Positions 1 through 8,129 of a DNA stretch of 64,000 bases are shown piece after piece; within the stretch, counting starts at the first letter, position 1, and the number at the start of each line of letters is the position of its first letter. Made by a program: the position numbers and the translations under genes. The notes beneath the pieces were generated by a model. That model worked only from the letters and a program-made list of their open reading frames with translations, was not told the origin of the DNA and did not search any database. The stretch comes from Bacillus alveayuensis. Lineage in GTDB: Bacteria > Bacillota > Bacilli > Bacillales > Aeribacillaceae. Where the stretch lies: assembly GCA_030812955.1 (NCBI GenBank), contig JAUSTR010000010.1:20871-84870 (forward strand), in the 5' to 3' direction.

Positions 1-24
1 TGACATTAATGTTAATTTTCATTC

Positions 25-61
25 GTTGCATTTTCAATACTATTGTTGCATATAAAGCAAC
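25..61. promoter_or_regulatory. GTTGCA direct and inverted repeats upstream of IclR gene
   Basis: Two GTTGCA copies start 20 bases apart (25 and 45), about two helical turns, and the second is followed by GCAAC at 57-61, giving an inverted repeat GTTGC-ATATAAA-GCAAC. This lies in the non-coding stretch before the first IclR gene, which is otherwise AT-rich. A binding site for a regulator is inferred only from symmetry and position. Confidence 0.3.
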
Positions 62-194
62 ATTCATGAAAATATTTATAAATTTCAAAAGATTTTATTT
101 TTTTCTTTTCAAATATTTATGAATCTGCTATATTCTCTCATATACAGCACTTGTGTTGTATTATATGAAACATAAAAAAGGGGGAAAAATAGAT

Positions 195-971
195 GTGAAC
201 GGAAACGAAGATAAAAATCAACTTTCTTCGATCAAAAATGCTTTAAGAATTTTAAAGAGCTTTACAATGGATGAACCAGAAAAAAAAATCAGTGATCTAT
301 CCAGCTCACTCGGAATCAATAAAAGTACAGTAAGCCGAACTATGAAAACACTAGCAAGTGAAGGGTTTGTCTATAAGGATCCTGAAACAAAGAAATACAG
401 ATTAGGCTTATCCATTTTATCATTGAGTGGTGTTTTATTTAGCAACATGGATGTATACCGGGAATCCCAGCCAGTTTTAAATAAATTGGTGGAGAACATT
501 GGAGAAACCGCTCACATTTCAGTCTTAGACGATTTAGAGGTCGTTTATTTACAAAAAGTAGAATGTCATCATCCTGTCAGGTTTTTAACCCATATTGGCA
601 GGCGCAATCCACCTTATTGTACAAGCTCAGGAAAAGTGCTTTTAGCATTTTCTGAAGAAGAAATCATCAACAATGTGGTAGCAAAAGGATTAACTGCATT
701 TACAAAAAACACCATTACAAATCCAGAAAAGCTTCGTTCTCATTTAGCAAAGATAAAGGAAGATGGGTACGCCTTTAGTTTAGAAGAATTGTCTGAAGGA
801 GTTAATTCTATAGCCGCCCCAATTTATGATTATACAGGAAAAGTTATTGCCGCTCTTTCCGTAGTCGGACCGAAACAGCGAATTCCCATTCATAAATTAA
901 AATCAATCGCAAAACAGGTAATGGCTGCTAGTAAAGAAGTTTCAGAAAGAATGGGATATATAAAATATTAA
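195..971 (+). CDS. IclR family transcriptional regulator (first of three)
   Basis: This 258-residue protein has the IclR layout: an N-terminal winged helix (roughly residues 10-70, containing INKSTVSRTMKTLASEGFV) and a C-terminal effector domain with THIGRRNPPYCTSSGK and SIAAPIYDYTGKV. I place the start at the GTG at 195 because AAGGGGG sits just upstream and because the two paralogues at 6418 and 7235 begin at the same point relative to the SVKNALRIL-like motif; an in-frame GTG at 153 has no ribosome site. IclR proteins commonly control aromatic catabolism and bind aromatic or dicarboxylic acids. It precedes the amidohydrolase by about 25 bases and may be co-transcribed with it. The effector is unknown. 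Confidence 0.9.
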   Translation: MNGNEDKNQLSSIKNALRILKSFTMDEPEKKISDLSSSLGINKSTVSRTMKTLASEGFVYKDPETKKYRLGLSILSLSGVLFSNMDVYRESQPVLNKLVENIGETAHISVLDDLEVVYLQKVECHHPVRFLTHIGRRNPPYCTSSGKVLLAFSEEEIINNVVAKGLTAFTKNTITNPEKLRSHLAKIKEDGYAFSLEELSEGVNSIAAPIYDYTGKVIAALSVVGPKQRIPIHKLKSIAKQVMAASKEVSERMGYIKY

Positions 972-996
972 ATGAAAGTTTAAGGAGAGTAGAGAA

Positions 997-1935
997 ATGT
1001 ATGATTTTCATACTCATTTCATCCCTGCAAATGTTATTGAATGGGTGAAGGAACAAAAAGAAACAATTCATGCACAATGGGTGAAAAAGGAAGAAAACAA
1101 GGAAGAATTTTTAATGATCAATCATAAATGGGGATTTGAGTTAAAGAAAACATTTGTTGATATCAATCTTTATATTGAAGAACAATCTAAAGCAGGTATA
1201 AAGCATTCCGTCATTTCACCAATTCCGCAACTTTTTATGTATGATTTTCCAGAAGAAATCACCTATGAACTATCCACCGTGTACAACGATTCGTTAGTTA
1301 AGCTCGTTCAATTCTTTCCAGCCAAGCTATCAGCGTTGGCAACAGTTCCACTAAACAATCCGGATCAAGCTGCTCAAGTGTTAAACGATGCGATGAAGTG
1401 TGGCTTAAAAGGAGTCATTATTGGTCCAGGTGCATCAGGGCATATGCTTTCTGACAAAAGGTTTATTCCGTTTTTTGAAGAAGCCAATCGGCTGAAAGCA
1501 ATTGTGTTCATTCATCCGCTACTAAGTGAAGATCCGCGATTAAAAAGAAGAATGATGCCGAATTTAATCGGTGTTCCGTGGGAAACTACAGTTTGTGCAA
1601 CCGACATTTTATTAAGCGGACTAATCGACCGCTTTCCAAATGTCAAAATATTGTTTGCTCATGGAGGAGGTTTTTTACCGTACCAAATAGGCAGAATGAC
1701 AAAAGGATACGAGAAATGGCCAGCGGTTTCGAAGAATTTGACAGCACCCCCAAAAGAATATTTAAAACGTTTTTGGTATGACAATGTTTTATGGGATCAA
1801 CAAAGCGTTGAATTTTTAATCCAAACGGTCGGAGAAGATCGGGTAGTACCTGGATCAGATTTTCCGTTTGATCTTTCCGTTTGGCCGCCTGATTCAAGGA
1901 GCTGTCGCAGTGTGAGAACAATACTCGCTGATTAA
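997..1935 (+). CDS. ACMSD-like amidohydrolase / decarboxylase, altered C-terminus
   Basis: This is a TIM-barrel metal hydrolase of the aminocarboxymuconate-semialdehyde decarboxylase (amidohydrolase-2) type, a family that includes non-oxidative aromatic acid decarboxylases. Visible metal or catalytic positions are the HTH motif at residues 5-7, His in FIHPLL (about 173), AHGGG (about 222) and Asp in GSDFPFD (about 288). A clear AAGGAGAG ribosome site precedes the ATG. The protein is 312 residues, and after GSDFPFDLSVWPP the tail turns into an arginine- and serine-rich stretch (SRSCRSVR) that does not look like the family's usual helical end, so a frameshift or deletion near 1893-1935 is likely. 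The substrate is unknown; the neighbours suggest an aromatic acid. Confidence 0.8.
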   Translation: MYDFHTHFIPANVIEWVKEQKETIHAQWVKKEENKEEFLMINHKWGFELKKTFVDINLYIEEQSKAGIKHSVISPIPQLFMYDFPEEITYELSTVYNDSLVKLVQFFPAKLSALATVPLNNPDQAAQVLNDAMKCGLKGVIIGPGASGHMLSDKRFIPFFEEANRLKAIVFIHPLLSEDPRLKRRMMPNLIGVPWETTVCATDILLSGLIDRFPNVKILFAHGGGFLPYQIGRMTKGYEKWPAVSKNLTAPPKEYLKRFWYDNVLWDQQSVEFLIQTVGEDRVVPGSDFPFDLSVWPPDSRSCRSVRTILAD

Positions 1936-2064
1936 AGAAAACGGGTTAAAAAGACATGTTGCCCCAAATTAAACCTTTATAAAAGAGATAAACATGAAAT
2001 GTTTTCTCTCTTATTAGGTGCAGATTGAAAGGATAAAAATTTTTTCTCAAAGAAGGGACCATTC

Positions 2065-3273
2065 ATGATGGAAGAAAAGTTGTGGACAAAAAATTTTATG
2101 AATATTTCGATCTGTAATTTCTTTCTTTTTATCAACTATTATTATTTGCTAGTAACATTGCCGATCTTTGTTATTCAAGATTTAAAAAGCAGTGAGGCTT
2201 TAGCTGGATTAATCGCCATGGTTTATTTGTTTGCAGCTATCATTTCACGTCCATTCGTTGATCAATTTATGAAGAAGATTGGTAAACGAAAGATGCTTGT
2301 GATCTCCCTTATCATTTTTGTGATCGCCTCTGTTTCCTATTTGTTTGTCCGTTCAATCGTCTTATTGTTAATCATTCGTTTTCTGCACGGAATTGGCTTC
2401 GGGATCGCAACCACCACTACAGGGGCGATCGTTGCCGATATTGTACCAGATTCTCGAAAAGGAGAAGGAATGGGCTATTTTATTTTATCTTCTAATTTTG
2501 CTATGGTAGTCGGACCGTTTCTAGGACTTTCCTCTTACGATCATTGGGGTTCTTTCGCAATGCTCGCTATTGCACTTATTTGCTCTGTTGGAGCACTTTT
2601 TACCGGAGGAATCATCAACTTACATGAAACCAAATCACTGCGAAGTAAAAAAGAACTATTCCAAATTCATTTTAATCTTGAAAAGCTTTTGGAAGTATCC
2701 GTATTTCCTATTGCACTCAATGCTGCCTTTTTAGCATTTGCTTATTCTACCGTCTTATCGTTCGTCTCTGTTTATGCTGAAAGATTGCAACTAGGCGCTA
2801 GTTCGAATTTGTTTTTTGTTGTTTATGCCATCATCCTGCTTATTTCTCGACCATTTACAGGAAGATGGTTCGACAAGTTTGGCGCTAATGTCATTGTCAT
2901 CCCTTCCATCATATCATTTGCCCTCGGATTATTTATTTTAAGCATGGCTCATACATCTTTCGTCTATTTATTAAGTGCTTTGTTAATTGGGCTTGGTTGG
3001 GGAACGTTGTTTCCAAGTTTTCAAACAATGGCCATTCAAGTCGTATCTCCATCTAGAAGAGCCTCAGCTCTCAGCACCTTTTTATCCATTTTCGACATCG
3101 GCATCGGTGTCGGGTCTTTCTTAACAGGAGCAGTCGTTTCCTTTATCGGATTTCAATCTTTATATTTTTATAGCTCCTTTTACGTGTTGGTAGGATTAGT
3201 ATTATACTTCCTTTTTGTACAGCAGCGGGTGGATCGGAAAAGTATTCTTAATAAAAAATCAACTCTTCAATAA
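2065..3273 (+). CDS. MFS transporter
   Basis: A 402-residue, very hydrophobic protein with about 12 predicted membrane helices and the loop 2-3 signature region RPFVDQFMKKIGKRKML typical of DHA1-type major facilitator proteins; a second copy of that pattern, RPFTGRWFDKFG, marks the second half of the pseudo-repeat. GAAGGGACC precedes the start. It stands between the amidohydrolase and the gentisate genes, so uptake or efflux of an aromatic acid is a reasonable inference, although this subgroup (YwoG-like) also includes drug exporters. No substrate-specific residue can be read from sequence. Confidence 0.85.
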   Translation: MMEEKLWTKNFMNISICNFFLFINYYYLLVTLPIFVIQDLKSSEALAGLIAMVYLFAAIISRPFVDQFMKKIGKRKMLVISLIIFVIASVSYLFVRSIVLLLIIRFLHGIGFGIATTTTGAIVADIVPDSRKGEGMGYFILSSNFAMVVGPFLGLSSYDHWGSFAMLAIALICSVGALFTGGIINLHETKSLRSKKELFQIHFNLEKLLEVSVFPIALNAAFLAFAYSTVLSFVSVYAERLQLGASSNLFFVVYAIILLISRPFTGRWFDKFGANVIVIPSIISFALGLFILSMAHTSFVYLLSALLIGLGWGTLFPSFQTMAIQVVSPSRRASALSTFLSIFDIGIGVGSFLTGAVVSFIGFQSLYFYSSFYVLVGLVLYFLFVQQRVDRKSILNKKSTLQ

Positions 3274-3343
3274 TAGCCCCCCTCGTTTCATTTATCATGA
3301 TGGAGAAGTTCTTTTCTCCCCCTTTGCTTAAAGACAAAAAAAT

Positions 3344-3400
3344 GCCGCCTTCGTTGTTTTAGGTTTACGAACAGGTATATCCCTAAAACAAGGAAGCGGC
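3344..3400 (-). terminator. Long-stem intrinsic terminator
   Basis: An imperfect inverted repeat pairs GCCGCCTTCGTTGTTTTAGG (3344-3363) with CCTAAAACAAGGAAGCGGC (ending at 3400). On the minus strand the stem is followed by GCATTTTTTTG, so it can end the gentisate operon and its aldehyde dehydrogenase remnant. On the plus strand it also follows the MFS gene. The stem of about 19 pairs is longer than usual. Confidence 0.7.
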
Positions 3401-3442
3401 AAATTGTCCCACGATATGACTGTTAGCACTACCGAAAAATGT

Positions 3443-3661
3443 TTAAAATGGATACTCCCTCGGTTTCGTTTGAACAGAAATCCATTTCATCGATGTAAAT
3501 TCCTCTACAACCCATGGATTTCCGAACCGGCCTAAACCGCTCGCTTTCGTTCCTCCAAATGGAATATTCGGTGCATCATTTACAGTTTGATCATTAATAT
3601 GCGTAAAACAGCTTTTAAGAAGATACGGCACAACTAAGGGATTTTCTTTGTTGTGCCGCAT
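3443..3661 (-). pseudogene. C-terminal remnant of aromatic aldehyde dehydrogenase
   Basis: The translated tail [17 protein letters not shown] followed by [18 protein letters not shown] is the highly conserved C-terminal end of NAD-dependent aldehyde dehydrogenases of the benzaldehyde or vanillin dehydrogenase type. Only about 60 of the usual 480 residues remain; the catalytic Cys and Glu and the nucleotide-binding domain are absent, and the upstream residues ([10 protein letters not shown]) do not look like family sequence. It lies 47 bases downstream of the dioxygenase in the same direction, so the operon probably once carried a complete aldehyde dehydrogenase for an aromatic aldehyde. Deletion of the 5' part is the simplest explanation. 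Confidence 0.8.
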
Positions 3662-3708
3662 CGTTTTATTCGTACGAAAAACTCTATGACTATTTGATTT
3701 ATAAAATA

Positions 3709-4821
3709 TTAAAGCAATACAGGGGCAAATTCTCCCGTTATTGGCTGATGTCCGTTATTTTCTTCATATGCTTCCTCTCGTTCCACATCAAACCGCTCCA
3801 TAATTGGCAAATCATTTGCAGAGAATAAGTAAGCATCCTCCTCAGCAACATGTTCATGCCATGCCCAATTTGGAATGACAAAGAAGTCGCCTTTTTCCCA
3901 ATCAAAGCGAACACCATTAATAATGCTGTATCCCGAACCTTTAAAAACATGGTAAATGGTTGCGTGCGTATGACGATGAGCTTTCGAATGAAAGTCTTTC
4001 GGAAGAAACTGCATCCATGAAGCGATTGTCGGGTTGGCAGTTTTCCCAGTGGATGGGTTAATATATTCTACAGCATATCCATCATACGGATCTGGGTCCA
4101 ACCGTTTTAAACCTTGTATAGCCGCTTCTGTCTGCTTCCATTTATAGGATCCTAATGGGGCTATTTTCGGTTTACGGTCAGAAATTGGACGAACCATACC
4201 ACCTTCATATTTTTGAGAGGAAAAATTATCTGGAACTTTTGGTTGTTCGATACCTTCTGGATAAGGGTCGAAGAAAGTGCCGCCAATTGAATAAATTGTA
4301 GGGATATCTAGACAGTCCATCCAAATCATTGGCTCATCACCTGGATGTGCATGACCATGCCATAATCCTTTCGGAGTAATGAGGTAATCTCCCTCTTCCA
4401 TAAAAATCCGTTCTCCTTGAACAATTGTATAGGCACCTTTTCCTTGACTAATAAAACGAAGAGCGCTTTGAGTATGTCTATGTGACGGTGCCACCTCACC
4501 AGGAAGAATTAATTGGACAGCCGCATATAACGTTTGCGTCGTTGAAGCCCATCCCCATGGCTTGCGGTATGTTAATCCTGGATTTTGAAAGTATATAGCT
4601 CTTCTTTCTCCTCCCCGTTCTGGCGTGAAAATGTCCGTTGCTTCCATTAACTTTTTATAAAGCGTTTTCCATTTCCAAAGATACGCTTCTGCCTGTGGTG
4701 TCGGTTGGCGATGCATTAAATCTGGAATGGCATCCCATAGTGGACCTAAATGAATCTGTTCAATGTCCTTTGTAAAATCTTGTACGACTTTACTTTTAAA
4801 AAAATCATTTTTCTCCGCCAT
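3709..4821 (-). CDS. Gentisate 1,2-dioxygenase
   Basis: A 370-residue bicupin iron dioxygenase that opens gentisate (2,5-dihydroxybenzoate) to maleylpyruvate. The N-terminal cupin carries [13 protein letters not shown] and the GHAH motif; the C-terminal cupin carries [19 protein letters not shown] and HEHV. The length and the early [21 protein letters not shown] segment match gentisate dioxygenases rather than homogentisate or 1-hydroxy-2-naphthoate enzymes, although the latter are close relatives. GGAGGGG precedes the ATG. It follows the isomerase candidate and the fumarylpyruvate hydrolase in one operon, which fits the complete lower gentisate pathway. Confidence 0.93.
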   Translation of the reverse strand: MAEKNDFFKSKVVQDFTKDIEQIHLGPLWDAIPDLMHRQPTPQAEAYLWKWKTLYKKLMEATDIFTPERGGERRAIYFQNPGLTYRKPWGWASTTQTLYAAVQLILPGEVAPSHRHTQSALRFISQGKGAYTIVQGERIFMEEGDYLITPKGLWHGHAHPGDEPMIWMDCLDIPTIYSIGGTFFDPYPEGIEQPKVPDNFSSQKYEGGMVRPISDRKPKIAPLGSYKWKQTEAAIQGLKRLDPDPYDGYAVEYINPSTGKTANPTIASWMQFLPKDFHSKAHRHTHATIYHVFKGSGYSIINGVRFDWEKGDFFVIPNWAWHEHVAEEDAYLFSANDLPIMERFDVEREEAYEENNGHQPITGEFAPVLL

Positions 4822-4853
4822 TCAAACCCCTCCTTTTTAACGGTTTAAAATCG

Positions 4854-5339
4854 TTATGATGGCAGCTTCGATAAGTTTCGCTTTATTTGGCTAACGTGTT
4901 TGCTTGCATGCTCGACAAGAAGATGATCGACAATAAAAGAAATCGGCTTTGTTCCAAAACGTGGATTGCGGCTCGGCGCTTCCGCTTTTAATTGTTGTTC
5001 CGTTAATTGGCTTAACACTTTGTCCACTTGCTCTTTGACATTTTCTAGATTTCTTAAAACATCCGAAATTTCCCGATTTTCTGTGTTCGTAACTGCAGCA
5101 AGCCTTTTTTCATCCTTAAGACCTCTACCCCACTCAATACCTGGAGATTCAAGCAATTTTTCAATCTCATTTAGCCAGTAGGGGATCGCTTCCTCTACGT
5201 GGCAAAGAATTTGCATAATGGACCATTCATCTTCAGAAGGCTGCCAACGGATTGATTTTTCCGAAAGATTTTTGGATGTTTCAATCATTTGATTAAGCGA
5301 ATGTTGAATGCTTTCAATCGCCTCGTTCATTGATGCCAC
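4854..5339 (-). CDS. DinB-fold protein, candidate thiol-dependent maleylpyruvate isomerase
   Basis: A 161-residue four-helix DinB/YfiT-type protein. The metal-site histidines are visible in ILCHVEEAIPYW and in HLLVEHASKHVSQI. The start is the GTG at 5339, placed by AAGGAGG that lies inside the end of the preceding hydrolase gene; the two genes almost touch. In actinobacteria a DinB-fold enzyme uses mycothiol to isomerise maleylpyruvate to fumarylpyruvate. Here the protein sits exactly between the dioxygenase and the hydrolase, and no glutathione-type isomerase is present, so a bacillithiol-dependent isomerase is the natural inference. The family call is firm; the reaction is inferred from context. 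Confidence 0.75.
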   Translation of the reverse strand: MASMNEAIESIQHSLNQMIETSKNLSEKSIRWQPSEDEWSIMQILCHVEEAIPYWLNEIEKLLESPGIEWGRGLKDEKRLAAVTNTENREISDVLRNLENVKEQVDKVLSQLTEQQLKAEAPSRNPRFGTKPISFIVDHLLVEHASKHVSQIKRNLSKLPS

Positions 5340-5343
5340 TTGT

Positions 5344-6285
5344 TCATCCCTCCTTGATGCTTTTTACTTTGTTTTCCAATGTGCCAATGCCATCAATTTC
5401 GATCCGCACAACATCTCCATCTTTCAGAAACGCTTGCGGATTACGAGCTACACCGACTCCACCTGGTGTTCCTGTTAAGATGACATCCCCTGGTTCGAGT
5501 GTCATTAAACCCGATAAAAATTCAACTAAATACGGAACAGTAAAAACAAGATTTTTCGTGTTGGAGCGTTGCCGTTCTTCACCATTTACCGTTAAAACAA
5601 CTTCCAATCCAGATGGATCTGTCAGCTCATCAGTTGTAACTAACCATGGACCCATTGGCGCACTACCATCCACTGTTTTTCCTTGAAGCCATTGAAGTGT
5701 ACGGCGCTGTAGATCCCGATAAGATACATCATTGACAATCGTATAGCCAGCTACATATTGTAAAGCATCTGCTTGAGAAACATTGCGCGCACGCTTTCCA
5801 ACAACAAAAGCAAATTCTGCTTCATAATCAAGCTGATCGGATATCGGGTAATATGGAATGTCATCTTCTGGACCAATCACAGTATTGGCAAATTTCGCAA
5901 ATACGACTGGATATTTTGGAATTTCTCGCCCCATTTCTAAAATATGTTCCCGATAGTTATGGCCAACGCAAATGATTTTTCCTGGTTTCGGAACAGGTGC
6001 TTCTATTTTTACATCGTCTTTTGCATAAACAAGCTTATGACCGTTTACTTGTTCATAGTTTAAGGCGAAATCAATCGCTTTTCTGGCGAAATCCATGCTT
6101 TCCTCTCCGCCTTCTAAAAATCCGTTCATATCTGCTGGAACATATGCTTCCGCAATTTGTTTGTAACGTAATTTCCCTTCTGATTTCAGCAAGCTTTGAA
6201 AGGCATGATTTAAATCTACGACTTTACCGTTTTCTACAGCCCCAATGCGGGTCGTACCTTCTTGTGTAAACGTTACTAGCTTCAC
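5344..6285 (-). CDS. Fumarylpyruvate hydrolase (fumarylacetoacetase family)
   Basis: A 313-residue member of the FAH family that would split fumarylpyruvate into fumarate and pyruvate. Key features are VGHNYREH, the acidic metal-binding segment DYEAEFAFVVGK, the QGKTVDGSAPMGPWLV loop and the closing GDVILTGTPGGVG. I prefer the GTG at 6285 to the upstream ATG at 6303, because AAAGGGG ends about eight bases before it. It is the first gene of the minus-strand gentisate operon (hydrolase, isomerase candidate, dioxygenase). Homologues also act on acylpyruvates and 2-hydroxy-hepta-2,4-diene-1,7-dioate; the gentisate assignment rests on the neighbours. Confidence 0.88.
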   Translation of the reverse strand: MKLVTFTQEGTTRIGAVENGKVVDLNHAFQSLLKSEGKLRYKQIAEAYVPADMNGFLEGGEESMDFARKAIDFALNYEQVNGHKLVYAKDDVKIEAPVPKPGKIICVGHNYREHILEMGREIPKYPVVFAKFANTVIGPEDDIPYYPISDQLDYEAEFAFVVGKRARNVSQADALQYVAGYTIVNDVSYRDLQRRTLQWLQGKTVDGSAPMGPWLVTTDELTDPSGLEVVLTVNGEERQRSNTKNLVFTVPYLVEFLSGLMTLEPGDVILTGTPGGVGVARNPQAFLKDGDVVRIEIDGIGTLENKVKSIKEG

Positions 6286-6311
6286 AGTTGTAACCCCTTT
6301 CATTGTTAATC

Positions 6312-6353
6312 ATGTATTTTTATCTTAATATTGAAAAAAGGTGAAAAATACAT
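6312..6353. promoter_or_regulatory. Perfect 10-bp inverted repeat between divergent genes
   Basis: ATGTATTTTT (6312-6321) and AAAAATACAT (6344-6353) form perfect ten-base arms separated by 22 bases. They lie in the divergent intergenic region between the gentisate operon (minus) and the second IclR gene (plus), where IclR regulators typically bind. Operator function is inferred from position and symmetry. Confidence 0.45.
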
Positions 6354-6417
6354 TATTTTTCTTATATACAGAACATTTCATAATTTCTAAAAAACAATAA
6401 CAAAAGTAGGTGATACG

Positions 6418-7233
6418 ATGAATGAATCCAAAAAAACAACATCATCCTCTGTTGAAAATGCATTAAAAATTTTAAAAAGCTTTTCCATGGACGAGCCAGA
6501 ACTAGGGGTTACAGATATTGCGGAAAAGCTAAACATTGCTAAAAGCACGGCTCATCGTCTTTTAACAAGTTTAGCCAGTGAAGGGTTTGTTTACAAAGAT
6601 ATGAATTCCAATTATTACAGCTTAGGAGCTTCTATTTTGAGATTAACGAATATTGTGAGCTCCCAGCTGAAAATTTTAAATGAAGCTACACCAGTCCTTA
6701 ATGTATTAACAGAAGAAACAGGTGAAAATTCTCATATCTCCATATTAGAGGGGAAAGAAATCATTTATTTACAAAAAATTGAATGCGCTTACCCTACTAA
6801 AATGGAATATACACATATTGGTAGAAGAAATCCTGCTTATTGCACAAGTGCAGGCCAAGCTATTTTAGCATTTGAAGAGAAGGAAACGATTGATTTCATT
6901 TGTTCACAACCGTTAAAAAAATTCGCTCCTAACACAATCACCTCACCTGACGAATTAAGAAAAAAATTATTAAAAGTACAAAATGAAGGCTATGTGGTCT
7001 CTAATCAAGAATTTCAACGTGGCATTATCGGTATCGCTGCACCTATTTTTAATGAAAAAAACAAAGTAATCGCATCTGTTAATATTACGGGTCCTATAAA
7101 ACGAATCAATGCTATGAACCTGCCACAGCTAGTTAAAAAAGTTGTCAATGCAGGTGAGCGAATTTCAGTTTTAATTAAACAGCGAAAACAAAACGATTCT
7201 TTCTCCAAAATAAACCAACAAGGGGGAAACTAA
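6418..7233 (+). CDS. IclR family transcriptional regulator (second of three)
   Basis: A 271-residue IclR protein: winged helix around residues 12-75 (LNIAKSTAHRLLTSLASEGFV) and an effector domain with YTHIGRRNPAYCTSAGQ and GIIGIAAPIFNEKNKV. It is transcribed divergently from the gentisate operon across the 6312-6353 inverted repeat, so it is the best candidate for that operon's regulator. The third IclR gene follows after a single base, so the two are co-transcribed and could form a mixed regulator. The C-terminal 15 residues are polar and look non-conserved. The family is certain; the effector (gentisate or an upstream hydroxybenzoate) is inferred. Confidence 0.92.
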   Translation: MNESKKTTSSSVENALKILKSFSMDEPELGVTDIAEKLNIAKSTAHRLLTSLASEGFVYKDMNSNYYSLGASILRLTNIVSSQLKILNEATPVLNVLTEETGENSHISILEGKEIIYLQKIECAYPTKMEYTHIGRRNPAYCTSAGQAILAFEEKETIDFICSQPLKKFAPNTITSPDELRKKLLKVQNEGYVVSNQEFQRGIIGIAAPIFNEKNKVIASVNITGPIKRINAMNLPQLVKKVVNAGERISVLIKQRKQNDSFSKINQQGGN

Positions 7234-7234
7234 G

Positions 7235-8008
7235 ATGAGTGAAAAATATTTGCTGTCATCTGTGAAAAACGCAATGAAAATCTTACGCCTTTATTCTCCG
7301 AAACAAAAAGAGCTTGGGATTATGGAAATCTCAAGAAAATTAAACATTCCGAAAAGCAGTGCTCACCGTCTCGTTTCATTGCTTGTAAAAGAAGGATTTT
7401 TGTCGAAAAACCCCCGTACGAATAAATACCGATTAGGTCTATCTATTTTAACGTTAGGAGGGGTTATTTTCAGCCACCACGAATTATATAAAGAAGCTCT
7501 ACCCATTGTCAGAAAGCTTGTCGACACACTGAATGAATCTGCACATATTTGTCTTTTAGAAGAGGAGCAAGTGGTCTATTTGTTTCGAATTGAAAGCAGC
7601 CAACCTGATCGATTACTCACATACATAGGGAGAAAAAATCCGATTCATTGCACAAGTGAAGGATTATGTATTTTAGCCTATCAAAGTAAAAAAACAATTG
7701 ATAAAGTTTTATCTAAAAATTTATATGCTTATACCCCCTATACGATAACAGATCCTGACTTGCTAAAAAATAAATTGAAAAAAATTAAAAAACAAGGGTT
7801 CGCTATTTCAAAAGATGATTTTTTTGTCGGCTATGTAGGAATTGCTGCGCCGATTCGCGACTATACTGGGAAAGTTGTTTCCTCTCTATCCATGGTCGGC
7901 TCCACCTCAAGAATAACGGAAGAACGGTATCCGATCTTTATCGAAAACATTACAAAAGCAGCACAAAAGATTTCGGAGCATTTAGGTTATGTAAAAATAA
8001 ACGCTTAA
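7235..8008 (+). CDS. IclR family transcriptional regulator (third of three)
   Basis: A 257-residue IclR protein with winged helix LNIPKSSAHRLVSLLVKEGFL and effector domain motifs TYIGRKNPIHCTSEG and YVGIAAPIRDYTGKV. CAAGGGGG lies inside the end of the preceding IclR gene. It resembles the protein at 195 in the C-terminal half (SLSMVGSTSRI versus SVVGPKQRI, and the HLGYVK end versus RMGYIK), which suggests local duplication. It precedes the acyl-CoA ligase by about 120 bases on the same strand, so it may control that gene. Confidence 0.92.
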   Translation: MSEKYLLSSVKNAMKILRLYSPKQKELGIMEISRKLNIPKSSAHRLVSLLVKEGFLSKNPRTNKYRLGLSILTLGGVIFSHHELYKEALPIVRKLVDTLNESAHICLLEEEQVVYLFRIESSQPDRLLTYIGRKNPIHCTSEGLCILAYQSKKTIDKVLSKNLYAYTPYTITDPDLLKNKLKKIKKQGFAISKDDFFVGYVGIAAPIRDYTGKVVSSLSMVGSTSRITEERYPIFIENITKAAQKISEHLGYVKINA

Positions 8009-8129
8009 GTTTCATTAATAATTTTTATATTTCGAATATTCAGTTTCATATACAAGAATAAGCCCCTTTTCTCCCACTTTTACCTTTCATTATTCTTGAG
8101 TTAATAAAGTAATCAAAGGGGGAATTTTC

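Noticed and set aside
153..194. Longer start (GTG 153) for the first IclR protein
   Set aside because: No ribosome site precedes it, while AAGGGGG precedes GTG 195 and the paralogues align with the shorter start.
1643..1921. 92-codon frame on the minus strand inside the amidohydrolase gene
   Set aside because: It is the shadow of a gene with clear metal-site motifs on the plus strand and has no ribosome site.
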